DNA of 64,000 bases from Blepharisma japonicum (taxonomy: Eukaryota > Ciliophora > Heterotrichea > Heterotrichida > Blepharismidae). The notes under the pieces are model-generated. The model made no database searches. It was not told the DNA's origin and saw only the letters and a list, made by a program, of their open reading frames with translations. This document shows positions 34,610 through 45,642 of the stretch, one piece after another (the first letter of the stretch is position 1; the number at the start of each line of letters is the position of its first letter). Position numbers and translations under genes: made by a program. The DNA is taken from positions 372,001 to 436,000 of the forward strand of contig CATKHK010000018.1 in assembly GCA_949751835.1 (NCBI GenBank). The letters run 5' to 3'.

Positions 34610-36713
34610 ATGGCAAATCAACAAACTATCAAGACTTGGCCAGAATTTTTAAGACTTCAAGGGAATTATCAAACCAAATTAAACACACTTAGAGCTTCAA
34701 ATTTGTCTTATATTAATCCTCAAACTCAAAGACCTCTGTAATTTTCTAATTAGTGCATGAGTTGCTTTAGTTGACCCACGCTTTGCATCTGAGTGCTTGC
34801 ACTTTTTTCACACAATTAAAAATCAAAAACAAGTCACTATTTCTGCAAATATTGCAAAACAAATTCGAAAAGAAGCACCAGAATCATACATAGGAGCATT
34901 AAGTGCATTAAAAGGAGAAGAAAAAATTCAAAAAATAGTTACAATCCTTAGTATGTTTGTTTCAAAAAGAGCTGATATTGGTTATCACTCAGGAATGAAT
35001 TTTATAGTTGCAGTGCTTCTAGAAGTTTTTAAATTAGAAAGTGACTCTTTTGTTATGCTCTGTCATATTATTGAAAAAATTTTTCCTGAAGTAAATTATA
35101 AATAGAATTACTTTAGCAGCGAAAGCCGAAAATTAGGACTTCATAGGGAATTAAGGGTTTTTGTAATGATGGCTTCAAAACTTAGACCAAGATTAGCAGC
35201 TACATTAAAAGCAGTCTTTAATCCAAAAAATTCAAATACAAAAGAAGATGATTTAACGCCATTTGTAAACGCAATTAAAAGAATTGGATTTTCATGATTT
35301 TCAACGCTATTTGTTCCCAATGTTTTGCCATTTGATTTGCTTAGGATATGGGATAATATGCTGATTCACGGCTTTGAATTTGTTTTGAAGCTTGCTCTTA
35401 CTTTATTAAGTAAGTATGAAAAATTTTTAAGAAATACAATTAAAACAGAGACAAAAGCGATTTCACTTGAAAATTCGGTTGATTCTTTAATAGTAGCAGG
35501 AAATTTAACAAGAATGAAGCTCATGCAGAAATTTGAGAAGCTGCCTATAGAAAAAATGATTAAAAAAGCGATTGTTAAATCTACATATAAAATCCTGAAA
35601 AGAGATGAACTAATAGCTCAAGCTGAAAATTTAGAAAAAAATCACTTGGAAAGACTTTATAGGCTTAGACAATCAAAAATGATATTAAGGAACAGAGGCT
35701 TGATTTTTTCTTTTAACGAAGCTCAGAATATATACCAATCTTTTGATCAATTAAATAAAGAATTTGTGACTAGAGAAGAATTTGTGAAAATAGCAAAAAT
35801 GAGATTGCAGTGATACCCATCCCACGCTTTAAATATTTTTAACACTTTTGACCAAGAAGGGAATGACTCAATAGAAATAACTCAAATAAAATCTGGGTTA
35901 GCAATCCTTACACAATGCTCAATAGACGAAAAATTAACTCTTTGTTTTCAAGCCCATGATAAAGAGCGATGTGAACATTTATCTCCAGACGATATTTTTA
36001 ATTTAATTTCTTGCATTGAAAAATGTTTAGATTATCGCTCAGATTATTTTAGGACACAATCAACTGGATTTTTTGAGAATTTAGATATAAATGATGATGG
36101 AAAAACGTCATTGGCAGAGTTCATTAGATCTGCAAAGATAGATCCTTCATGCACCCCAATTATTGATTTCATTAATGCAGTAGAATCTAATGAATATATC
36201 CAAGTCCCAGAGATGAAAATGGCCCAAATCCATCTAGATGGTACTTTCAGTGATATTCATTCTCCAATTACCCCTATTTCTGATGCGTCTCCAATGTCTG
36301 ATATTTCAGGAATCGATGATCTCCCGAATGAAGAAAATAATTACTTTGAACCAGAAATTCCAGTTGAAATTCCTCAGATAGAAATTAATGAAAATATAGG
36401 AGAAATTGTTGAAGAAGTAAAAAATGATACACCAAAAATGGAAGAAAAACAGGAAGATAAGCCAATTTTTGATTTTGGGTTTAAAAAAATTGATAATGAA
36501 GGTATTGAAGAAGATCAGTATGAAACAGTTGTGAGGACTGAGTCTCTGACTGTTCAGAATAAAATACCTAGTGAATCTGTTGAATATCCTGCATTGCATG
36601 AATCTTATGACAGTAAAAGAAAAATTGAACTTCCTGAACCTGCAGTGGTTCCTAAAGAGCCCAGGCCAGGATGTTCTAGATTGTGTACAAGAAAGGAATG
36701 CTCAACATTTTAA
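34610..36713 (+). CDS. TBC-domain RabGAP with EF-hands
   Basis: Three exons (34610-34737, 34754-35090, 35106-36713) with a 16-nt intron (GTAATTTTCTAATTAG) and a 15-nt intron (GTAAATTATAAATAG); 690 residues. The TBC (Rab GTPase-activating) domain fills about residues 55-270: 'GYHSGMNFIVAVLLEVF', 'GLHRELRVFVMM', 'GFSWFSTLFVPNVLPFDLL' and 'RIWDNMLIHG'. The Trp in SWF is a TGA. The IP/RDxxR finger region is weak. EF-hand-like units follow ('FDQEGNDSIEITQIK', 'DINDDGKTSLAEFI'), then an acidic disordered tail. This resembles the TBC1D8/9 group without GRAM domains. Likely role: calcium-linked control of Rab-dependent membrane traffic. Confidence 0.88.
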
Positions 36714-36883
36714 ATTAAATTAAAGAATTATAGGCATTTTTTTATAATAAAATATTTTATATAAATTATAAAAATGTCATATAATTTTATGGAGCAGAAT
36801 TTTAGTTTTATCGGCTCTTCTATTTAATAAAATTTCAAAAATATAATTTTTAGTCTTAAAAAACCATAAAAAATAAATACCTA

Positions 36884-37882
36884 ATGGCTTGGAATCAAAT
36901 TCGAGTTGCAAACAGCCTTGCTAAGCATCAACTGCTGTTGCAAAATCACCCAATTTACAATCAGATAAATTCAATTGAATCTTTTAGAATATTCATGAAA
37001 AATCATTCATATATTCTTTTCAATCACTCATCTCTTATAAAGTCACTTCAAAGCAAATTCGAGATAAATGCGTTCCCTTTCTTTTTACCCAAAAATTCAA
37101 AGCAAACCAAATTTATTGAGAATCTTATGATTCTAAACTCCGACTGCTACTCATTTAGCTATATGTATAATTTATATATAAACGCAATGAAAGAAATAGG
37201 TGCCTTTTCTGAGCCTGTTGAATCAATTGTTTCAAGCCTAAAAGAAGGGATCAGTTGGAAAGACTCATATGAAAAGCACATGAAAGATTATTCACTAATA
37301 GTTCTGCCTCAAACACTTAAATTTATTGATAGCTCAATAAAGGTTTCTCGCGATGGAGAAATCCATAAGATTTGTGCTTACTTTTTATACCCTGCCGATA
37401 ATGTGGTTCCTGGCATTTTTGAAAAATTGTCAACAAAATTAAATTCTGTAAGCCTTGTAAAATATATAGAAAATCAAAATTATATGTTTAATAATGAGAT
37501 AGATACAATTAAAGAAACAATAAGAGTTGTGTGTGGAGAGAATTCACATAAATGGGAGGAAGTGTTTTTATTTGGAAAGATGGCAATAGAAGAAAAAATT
37601 GCTTGGCTTGACGCAATCTACAATAATATAAATAAACCAATTACAATGTATGAGAAAATTGGTGGAAAAAACGAAGTAAATATGTTCATTGAGGATTTTA
37701 TACTTGAAAATTGGAGCGAAACTGCAAGCTATAGCAATGAGAATTATTCCCAAAATTTTATATGTACTGCTCTCGGAGGACCTGCTAATTTTAGGCCAAA
37801 AATCAGCATTTTGGAAGATATTTCAAGGATTTTATGGATTTTCCATACCTTTAATGAAGCGAAGATAAATTGCTCATCATAA
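36884..37882 (+). CDS. DUF3050 protein with globin-like tail
   Basis: A 332-residue protein. Residues 1-255 follow the DUF3050 (haem-oxygenase-like helical) pattern: '[19 protein letters not shown]', '[10 protein letters not shown]', '[14 protein letters not shown]' and '[10 protein letters not shown]'. His residues I remember as conserved ('RHIELDGDEHG', 'SHFELY') are replaced here by '[11 protein letters not shown]' and 'YMYNLY', so metal binding may be lost. From about residue 256, '[19 protein letters not shown]' and '[12 protein letters not shown]' resemble the ends of a truncated haemoglobin, but the segment is too short and lacks a clear proximal His. No TGA or introns. Fusion and loss are inferences. 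Confidence 0.7.
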   Translation: MAWNQIRVANSLAKHQLLLQNHPIYNQINSIESFRIFMKNHSYILFNHSSLIKSLQSKFEINAFPFFLPKNSKQTKFIENLMILNSDCYSFSYMYNLYINAMKEIGAFSEPVESIVSSLKEGISWKDSYEKHMKDYSLIVLPQTLKFIDSSIKVSRDGEIHKICAYFLYPADNVVPGIFEKLSTKLNSVSLVKYIENQNYMFNNEIDTIKETIRVVCGENSHKWEEVFLFGKMAIEEKIAWLDAIYNNINKPITMYEKIGGKNEVNMFIEDFILENWSETASYSNENYSQNFICTALGGPANFRPKISILEDISRILWIFHTFNEAKINCSS

Positions 37883-38263
37883 TTCAATATTTATAATATA
37901 TTCTTTTTATTGATTCGTAGACCTTCATAATATTTTTTCATTGATTCAAAGACTTATATAGCTTTTTGAGAAATATCTATTTATATGATTTAAAAGATTA
38001 TGAGTAGATAAAATGACAAAATAATTGAAGAATTTTATCAAATTATTTTAATTAAAAAGCGTTAAAACAGTTAAAAAGCAGTAGTTTGGATGTAATTATA
38101 AGGTTTGCCAAATATTTTATAAAACAGATTGGATTTATATAGATTTTAAAAGGATTTTAAATTAAAAAGAATGAGAAAATAGATATGTGTATTATTTAGA
38201 AGTTATCAAAAATTTTATAAGCACATATTAATATTAATTAAATTCAATTTTTAAATGTTTCTT
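37883..38263. other. Convergent intergenic spacer
   Basis: AT-rich DNA between the stops of two converging genes. This is unusually long for a convergent gap in this window, yet no gene or RNA is visible. Confidence 0.5.
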
Positions 38264-39292
38264 TTAATTGGTGCCTAAGCACGATTCTTTTAGCTGGTCT
38301 AAAAATGGCTTGATCATCCCTTCCAGCTTGTCAGCCATCTTATAATAAACTGTGTCTTTTTTATTATAAACCCTGCAATTCTTGAACATCCTTTCAACAT
38401 CATCCACAAACTTTTGAACATCATAATGCCCCCTGTCAACATTTTCTCTCATCGTTTTCAAATCCATTGGCTCTTTGATAATCTCATAATAATCAGGAGC
38501 TACATCACTTCCCACAGGCTCTCTAAAAGGCCATGAAGAGTTATCAGCTCACATTTGGTCAATAATAAAATGAAAGCAGCTGGCTTTAGCGTCTTTTTCT
38601 TCTTCCTGATAAAAAACTTCTTGATTAGGGTCATAATTGACTTCTTTTAGTCCTGGAACTTCTTCATAAGTGCAACTTCCATTATCAATTAAGCTTTGAC
38701 AAGGCTCTCTTACAATCTGATATAATGAAATTTTTGCAATTTGTTCTTTTACATATTCCAGCTGATCTCTAATATCATGATTTATTACTGAATAGTCGAT
38801 ATCTGCATCTAGCTTGCATACCATAAGTGTCCCTCCGTCATAATCTTTTATGTATCCTTTTCATATAGATTCTGGCAAAACTGGCTCTACTTCAATGGTA
38901 AAGCCTTGCTTTCTGAAATATCCCAGAGCAAAATTGTCAGCATAAGTTAAAAAGTATCTTATTCCTTCTTTCATTACGTAATTTTTCAGGTTATTCATAA
39001 GCTGCGTTCCATATCCTTTTACTTGTTCAGAATAAGTCACTGCAAGAAAGGCGATTTCAGAGAAAACTTGCCGCTCGAAATACCTAAAACAAACTCCACC
39101 AATAATCAGATCACCCTTAAAAGCGACCATGCTTTTATGGTTTCTATCAAGAACGAGCCTTACTATGTATTCGCCAGGCATTTTTGGCAGCTGCTTCCTG
39201 AATATGTTTTTGAGCTTAATTAGAGAAATTAGATGCTCTGGAACGCCATCATTTGTGATAATTTTGTAGTGAAGAGGCTGGTCTGCTTCCAT
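38264..39292 (-). CDS. GCN5: GCN5 histone acetyltransferase
   Basis: 342 residues with a GNAT acetyltransferase domain followed by a bromodomain. HAT: 'FSEIAFLAVTYSEQVKGYG' carries the catalytic Glu and the acetyl-CoA loop (QVKGYG), then 'YFLTYADNFALGYFRKQGF' and 'SIWKGYIKDYDGGTLM', a GCN5 signature whose Trp is a TGA. Bromodomain near the C-terminus: 'WPFREPV', 'APDYYEIIKEPMDLKTM' and 'NCRVYNKKDT' with the acetyl-lysine Asn. It acetylates histone H3 as part of SAGA/ADA-type coactivators in the nucleus. The protein is short, lacking the long N-terminal region of animal GCN5, much like yeast. No introns. Confidence 0.95.
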
Positions 39293-39639
39293 TAAGATTA
39301 TAAATTTCAGTAAATCTTAATAAAATATATTAAAGGAGGAAGCAAGGATAAAATTTTAGGCTTTTGTTCGCAATTAAATTAAGGGGTAAAACAAAACCAT
39401 TGCAGCTCATGCAATGGCTGAGTCAAACTAACACATTTTACTAATTAATTTACCTACTTATTTTATCAAGAAAAGAAGCAGATAATTGCCATATATTAAT
39501 AGCTTATAAAAATTTAAAAGGTTTTCCAAATAAATATCTTTTTATTAGAATTTTTTAGGATTTAAACTTATAATCAATAAATTTATTCCACATATAGATT
39601 GGGGTTCTCTTAAAAATTCATTAGCTTTTTGTTAAATAT
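39293..39639. other. Divergent intergenic region
   Basis: Promoter space between GCN5 (minus) and the ARID-AlkB gene (plus). AT-rich, no open frame or structured RNA seen. Confidence 0.5.
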
Positions 39640-42600
39640 ATGAAGTCTTTTCCTAAGGAGAATTTGATCGTAAAACTTTCGAACAAAGTTGAGTTGTTCA
39701 AGGGAAACTCACAACCCCCTCAATTTTTCTCAAATAAAAGTGCATCAAGTAAAATAAGCCCAAATGCCGGTACTCCATGCATTTGTGGCTGCAACTCTCC
39801 AATGCTTATGAACAAGAGAAACTCTAAAGTAATACCATCGACCCCCAAAGAAAATTTTCTAGCCCTTTTAAAAGGTTTCCTTGAAGAATCCAGAATGCCA
39901 AAGTATAATTTAAAAGTAATTCCAGATTCCAATTATGACATATATGACCTTTTTCATTGTATATTGAAAGTAAGAAAGCACTTCGGAAGGATCAGCTGGA
40001 AGGCAGTTGGGAAAGTACTCGGTGCTCATAATTCAGGTCGGGAACTCAGACAATCTTTAAGAGCTTTTTATAAGGATTATTTAGCAGCCTTTGAGAAATG
40101 GATTTATGAAAAAGGACCAGTTACAGTCGGCTGCATAGGAACTCAAATAGTGGTTACGATCTTAAAGGACTTCTTACCAGGCTGCTCTTCAGCTAGAAAA
40201 GAAGCTTCATCTCCTAAGGAAATCGAGAGTGCACTAACAGTTGACACCAGCCACGAAGAGATTAACGACACTATCCCTCAAGAAATAGTTGACTTATTAG
40301 AAGATTTAATTAAAAAAGTGGAAGAAATAAGGGAAAAAGAAGAAAATGAGAGAAAAGTCGAGGAAAATAGTGGTACTGAAGAAGAAATAATAGTAGAAGA
40401 AGTTAAAATTGAAGAAAAACCACAAAAAAGACCATTTGAAGAGAAGGAGACTGAAAAATGTGAAGAAGATGTGGTATTTAAGCAGAGGAAAATTGTAGAT
40501 TATGATACCCTCCCTGATATTGATGCGCCAATAGATTCTCCAATTTTTATAGTAAAGAAAATTGAGGTCATCCCTGATAAAGTCCATAAAAATATCGCAA
40601 AAAAGAAAAAAGTAGAAGAAAAAATTGATGTAAAAATCGAAGCCGATTTAGAAGAGTCAAAAGAAGAAGAGGTAAAAGAAGAAAAAAAAGACGAAATGAA
40701 AAGGACTCCAAAACCTAAAAAAGCAAAGACTATTGAAATAGTTAAAGAAGAAAAAACCGAAAGCACTCCCACATCTCCGAAAAAAGAAAGCCAAAAAAAG
40801 CAAAAAGCTAAAAAACAAGAAGAAATCTCAGTCTGCAACCCCATGACATCTGAATTCCGCATCATCAACCCTGCAGACATCGGTTATCGCACAAACTTCA
40901 TAAGTCGCTACCTTCCTATAGAAATGCAAGAAAACCACAAGCGTCAAGAAGAGCTGCTCGATCAAGATAAAGACCCAAAACAAGCCAAAACAGAAAGGGA
41001 ATCCAAAGCTCATTTTATCAGAAAAAAGCAATCAGCTGTAAACATCAAAAGATGCTGTGGAGTAACTTATGTTAAACCCACAGAAAGCAAGCAAGAAGGG
41101 GTTTCTGACGAATTTCCACCTTTGCCTCCTCTTGCTTTTCAAGTAGGCACCGTTGACAGGCTCGTTCCCAATGAAGAACGTCCTGAATATTTTGCATTAG
41201 CCCGAGAATTAATAAAAAATTTATTCGAAAACCAAGGAGTTGTAAGGGTGACAGTACAGCAGTATTATACTGAAACTGATTTAAAAAGATATGCATTGGG
41301 AGAAATGAAGGATGGAGAAGAAATTTTAGTTGGAGACATGCGAATGATGTGGAGAATGCTCGGAAAAGACAATTTTGTTGCAATTCATTTACAGATGGAC
41401 CAGAAATCACTATTAGCTCCAGCTTTGCCTGGAAAAAGAGGAGATGTGTTATTAGGATTTTTGGTGAAAAAAGGACTATGTGGGATGAGGTCTGTAAAAA
41501 AATGTTTGGGGCTTGATGAACTTGACACTGACCCGTTAAATATTTATGCAAGCCAAATAAGACTGGAATTATACTTAACAAAAAAGGCTTGGAAAATGGC
41601 GAATATAAAAACAAGGAAACTTCTATGCTCATTTATATATGAGTTTGAAGCTTATATTCAGCGTTTTCTACTAGACTGAAATGCAGCCCGTGAAAAAATT
41701 TATAAAAATAAAAATATAGAGCCGATGTCAGGAATTTATTTGTGGAAAAAGTCTTGCAATTGTGTTTTACCTCCAACTCATGTTACCCCTACATCTAATT
41801 GGACTTACTCCGCAACCCAGCCCCAGCCAGTTCTTCACAGCTGCCCTATCTGTAAATCTAACTTAACTTCAGAACTATCTTTATATGAAAAAGGCCTTAC
41901 AGAAATGATGGACTCAAAAAATCCTCCTAATTGGTTCTATTTAATTAACACCCGAGATTCTTTTTCTTATGATCTCCACGTCAAAAAAACCATTTTTGAA
42001 TGAAATGGCAAAAAAATCCTTAAACGGGAATATTATTTTAGAAAAAATGATTTGCCTTCAAATTATTATGATTGGGAAAAATGGCTTGAAGGAGATTTTG
42101 TAAGAGTTGGCGCTGTAAGCTACCAAGGGGCATTTACCCAAGAAGAGCTTCTAAAGCTAGAAGAAAGAGCACGAGAGACTGAAAATGACTTCAGAAAAGG
42201 CCACTTTTTACAGAATACGGCTCAGCCTAGTTATGGAGCAGGTGGGTCTATTAAAAGAACTAAATTCTTCTTTGGAACCCGCTATATGTGAACTGCCCTT
42301 CAGCTCGCCGAAAGACAATCTCGAGTGGCAGCTGGCGTCAGAGTAGACGTAAGCGACACCCCATATTGGATGAGAAAAGAAATTCTTGAGCCATTAGAAG
42401 ACTCAGGGATAATTGAAAAAGACTTTATAAACTCAATTGCAATGAATATTTATCATGACGGAAAAGAAGGTTTAGCACAGCATTTTGACGACGCTGTCAG
42501 GTTTAAGCAGCCAATTTATACAGTAAAGCTAGGAAGTGACGCAAGATTGTCATTTGGAAGCCAGTTTTATGGGTATTTAAATGGAGCTTTTTGTATTCCA

Positions 42601-42903
42601 TGTCCAAGGGGCGCTGTATGTGTGATGGAGGAGTTTTCGTATGCTGCGAATTCAGCAAAACATTGTGTGAGGCCTTGTGATATGAGTGGAAGGTCGATTA
42701 CGCTGATTTTGAGACAGATACATCCGTTTATTATGGAGGAAGCAAGAAGATATGATGTAGAAATTGATTTGCCGACGTGGATTTCGACACTTTCCCTGGA
42801 GGATGATGCAGTGCCATATTATAAGCAGAAAGAGATGGAAGCGAGGAGACTTATGCATGAAGATAGTGAAGCTGGAAAAAAGCCTGCGGTAGGGGGATAT
42901 TAG
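39640..42903 (+). CDS. ARID domain fused to AlkB-type dioxygenase
   Basis: 1087 residues, one frame with TGA = Trp at three places (41677, 42001 and 42288), ending TAG. An ARID/BRIGHT-like DNA-binding domain lies at about 70-150 ('FLALLKGFLEESRMPKYN', 'DIYDLFHCILKVRKHFG', 'SWKAVGKVLG'). A 250-residue Lys/Glu-rich linker follows, then a middle part with a zinc-like Cys cluster ('SCNCVLPP', 'HSCPICKS'). The C-terminus is a 2OG-Fe(II) dioxygenase of AlkB type. Its iron ligands are His948 and Asp950 ('LAQHFDDAV') and His1008 ('AKHCVRP'); 2OG arginines are in 'GRSITLILRQ'. It probably demethylates nucleic acid in the nucleus. Both halves look intact. Confidence 0.85.
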
Positions 42904-43301
42904 AGTTGAATAATTATTTAATGCACTATTGATTATTTAGAAATTTTTGTGTCTAGGGATTTATTATATGAGGATTAAAGACTTATATTAAATAGTCTAC
43001 AGCCTAGGGAAAAAATCTATATAATACTAAAAAAATATCTTTAAAACCTAGATTATTGATTTATATTTAAGTCATCTGGATTCTTTAAAATTTATATTTA
43101 TAGATATATGATAACCTTTACCCTTGTCTAAAATTATATTGTTTCCAATACTTTTCTCTGACACTCTTTATATTCATATCTATAAATCATCTACTTCTCA
43201 TTATTTAGCCTTCAGGTTTCTTATCACAGTTCCTTAAAAATCGCAATAGAAAGCCTCTTATCTACTCTTTTCCAATTTAATTTTCAATAAATTCCAGGAG
43301 A
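42904..43301. other. Intergenic, no feature seen
   Basis: AT-rich spacer between codirectional genes with no open frame or RNA gene recognised. Confidence 0.5.
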
Positions 43302-45642
43302 ATGAATAAAATGGACAAATCTATATCAATTAGTACCCCTTTAGTTCCTCCTCCTCCACCTCGCAAACAAGGCTGCATTCGATCAATCTTCCGTCTTTTA
43401 TGCTGCTGCTGTGTCAAAAATAGCGTAAAATCTACTTAGTTAAGTATCAGAACTGAAAGGAAAAAATTTTGGGTAAAAATCAGAGACCGTCTTCTAAAGA
43501 AAAAACACTTTGATCAAGTCTATATCACTCTTTTAAATTTATACTCACATCAGCATGTTATATCAGACCTAGAAAAATGCCAGGTCAGCCCAGATTTCCG
43601 CAAGAAAAAACGCGAAGATTTGGAATTCTACGTCCCACAGCTCTGGTATGTTTTATATAGTAATTTATTGCTATTTGGATTTCTAGACCACAATGAAGAC
43701 TTAATTCGTGCTGTTCTTGAGTTTTGCAAGACCTCTTTTCATTTTTCCCATAGAGTTTACTGATTTTTGAAATCTACCGATTTCAGTTTATTAGATTTGC
43801 CTGGTATTGACCCTGATCAGTAATAATTTATTCAGCTTAATTGAAAGTGTTGAAAAAGTCTCTCAAGACTCACACCCAATTTACCTGGGGAAAGGCACAG
43901 AATTGTTCCAGCTTATGGTCAATATGGGAATGGAGTTCAATTTAAACAGCTCAAAAAAGAGCTTTTCTGATATTTTAGAAGAGGAGCCTGAAGATATTGC
44001 GATTTTGAGGGATTTAATTCATGAATACAATCTGACTGGGAAGGTGGAGAATGATATTCCAGATAAAATCAACCCAAAGTATATCCCTTTAAACCCATTT
44101 CCTAAAGGAAATATAGTTGACGGCTACCACTCTACACTATGGTTCGTCGAAAAACTTACTCAAATTTCTATAAAAATCCTACACAGTCCTAAAAAGTCAG
44201 AAACCCTCAAAGAAGAGCTAAAAGAACTAAACCAACTTTTACCTGCATGCGCTTATATCCCTTTTAATAACCCCATAGCTCGAAATTGTGCAGTTTTACA
44301 TATAATTGCGAATGAAGCCAGAGTTTTCACTACAAAAGAAAGAGCTCCATATAAGATTTGTGTCGAAATTTTCCGGCCTTATGAAGAGTTGCTAGTATTA
44401 GAACCCTCAAAATGTGCGTCAGCGCTAGACAGAAGGTCAGCTTCAGTGCCTTCTGTAAGGTCTGTTCATCTAAATAAAACAGTTATAGAAGAAATCAAAT
44501 CTGAAACTACAGATGATGGCTTTGATGAAATAATTAAAGCTATTCAAAAAGAGTCAGAATCTAATAGAAAGCATAGAGAAACCATCGATGTAGCTCGCTC
44601 CAGGCCTCCTGCACTATCATCTTCTTATATCCACTATGAGAGATTAAGCATATTTGGTCAGCCTGGGAATGGAGATTTAGAAGCTGTATACGGAGGTGAA
44701 GAAGAAGACGACACTGATAGAGAAGAGTCTATAGACGAAACAAGCAAAGGAGTTATTTTTAAAGAAAGCTTTAAAGAAATGGCACAAAGAATTAGGTCAA
44801 AATCACCTTTTGGCAAGCTGAAAACATGAGATTTATTACACATTATAGTAAAAAGCGGGGATGACCTCAGACAAGAGCAGCTAGCAATGCAGCTCATTTC
44901 ATTTTTTCAACAAACCTGAAGAGAAAAAAAGCTTGATCTGTGGCTTTATGCATATGATATTATTGCAACTGGAGAAGGCTGTGGAATCTTAGAATGTGTC
45001 CCAGACGCCATCTCTATAGACGGACTTAAAAAAGATCTCCCAGCTGACCAAAAAACCCTTCACCATTTTTTCCAAATGCAGTTTGGCGGTGAAAAAAGCA
45101 AGCGCTCTAAAAGAGCCAAACGAGATTTCATGAAAAGCCTCGCTGGGTACAGCCTTTTATGCTATATTTTACAAATAAAAGATAGGCATAATGGGAATAT
45201 TCTGATTGACAGACATGGACATTTAATTCACATAGATTTTGGCTTCATGTTTAGCAACTCCCCAGGAGGGAACATTAATTTTGAAAAAGCCCCGTTTAAG
45301 CTGACTGATGAGTTTGAAAGGGTGCTAGGAGGCAGAAGGTCTAAACTCTTTATAGAATTTAGGTCACTTTGTGTGAAAGGGTTTATTGCGCTTAAAGAAA
45401 AGGCTGAACAGATAGTTTTATTGGTAGAAATGATGAGGTTTGGAAGTGGAGCAAGCTTAGGATGCTTTGTGGGGGGAGAAGAAGTGACGAGAGGGCTGAG
45501 AGAAAGACTACTGCCAAGAGAGTCGATGTCGGAAGGAGATTGTAAGGAATATATCAATTTGCTGATAGATGAGAGCTTGGATAACTGGACTACAAGATGC
45601 TATGATAGATTTCAGTATTGTTGTCAAAATATCTTTTATTAA
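43302..45642 (+). CDS. PI4KB: Phosphatidylinositol 4-kinase, type III beta-like
   Basis: Three exons (43302-43424, 43440-43819, 43836-45642) with a 15-nt (GTAAAATCTACTTAG) and a 16-nt intron (GTAATAATTTATTCAG); 769 residues. It makes PI4P on Golgi-type membranes. The N-terminus is Pro-rich then Cys-rich ('LLCCCCVKNS'), possibly palmitoylated. A helical lipid-kinase-unique region follows. The kinase domain has 'IIVKSGDDLRQEQLAMQLI' (ATP-site Lys), 'KDRHNGNILIDRHGHLIHID' (catalytic loop near residue 616) and 'FGFMF'. Three TGA = Trp codons, including 'FFQQTWREKKLDLWL'. The stop codon abuts the stop of the converging DNAAF3 gene with no base between. Confidence 0.92.

Noticed and set aside
40306-41632. 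Several minus-strand open frames inside the ARID-AlkB gene
   Set aside because: Phe/Ser/Tyr-rich antisense shadows of the Lys/Glu linker and of the coding region.
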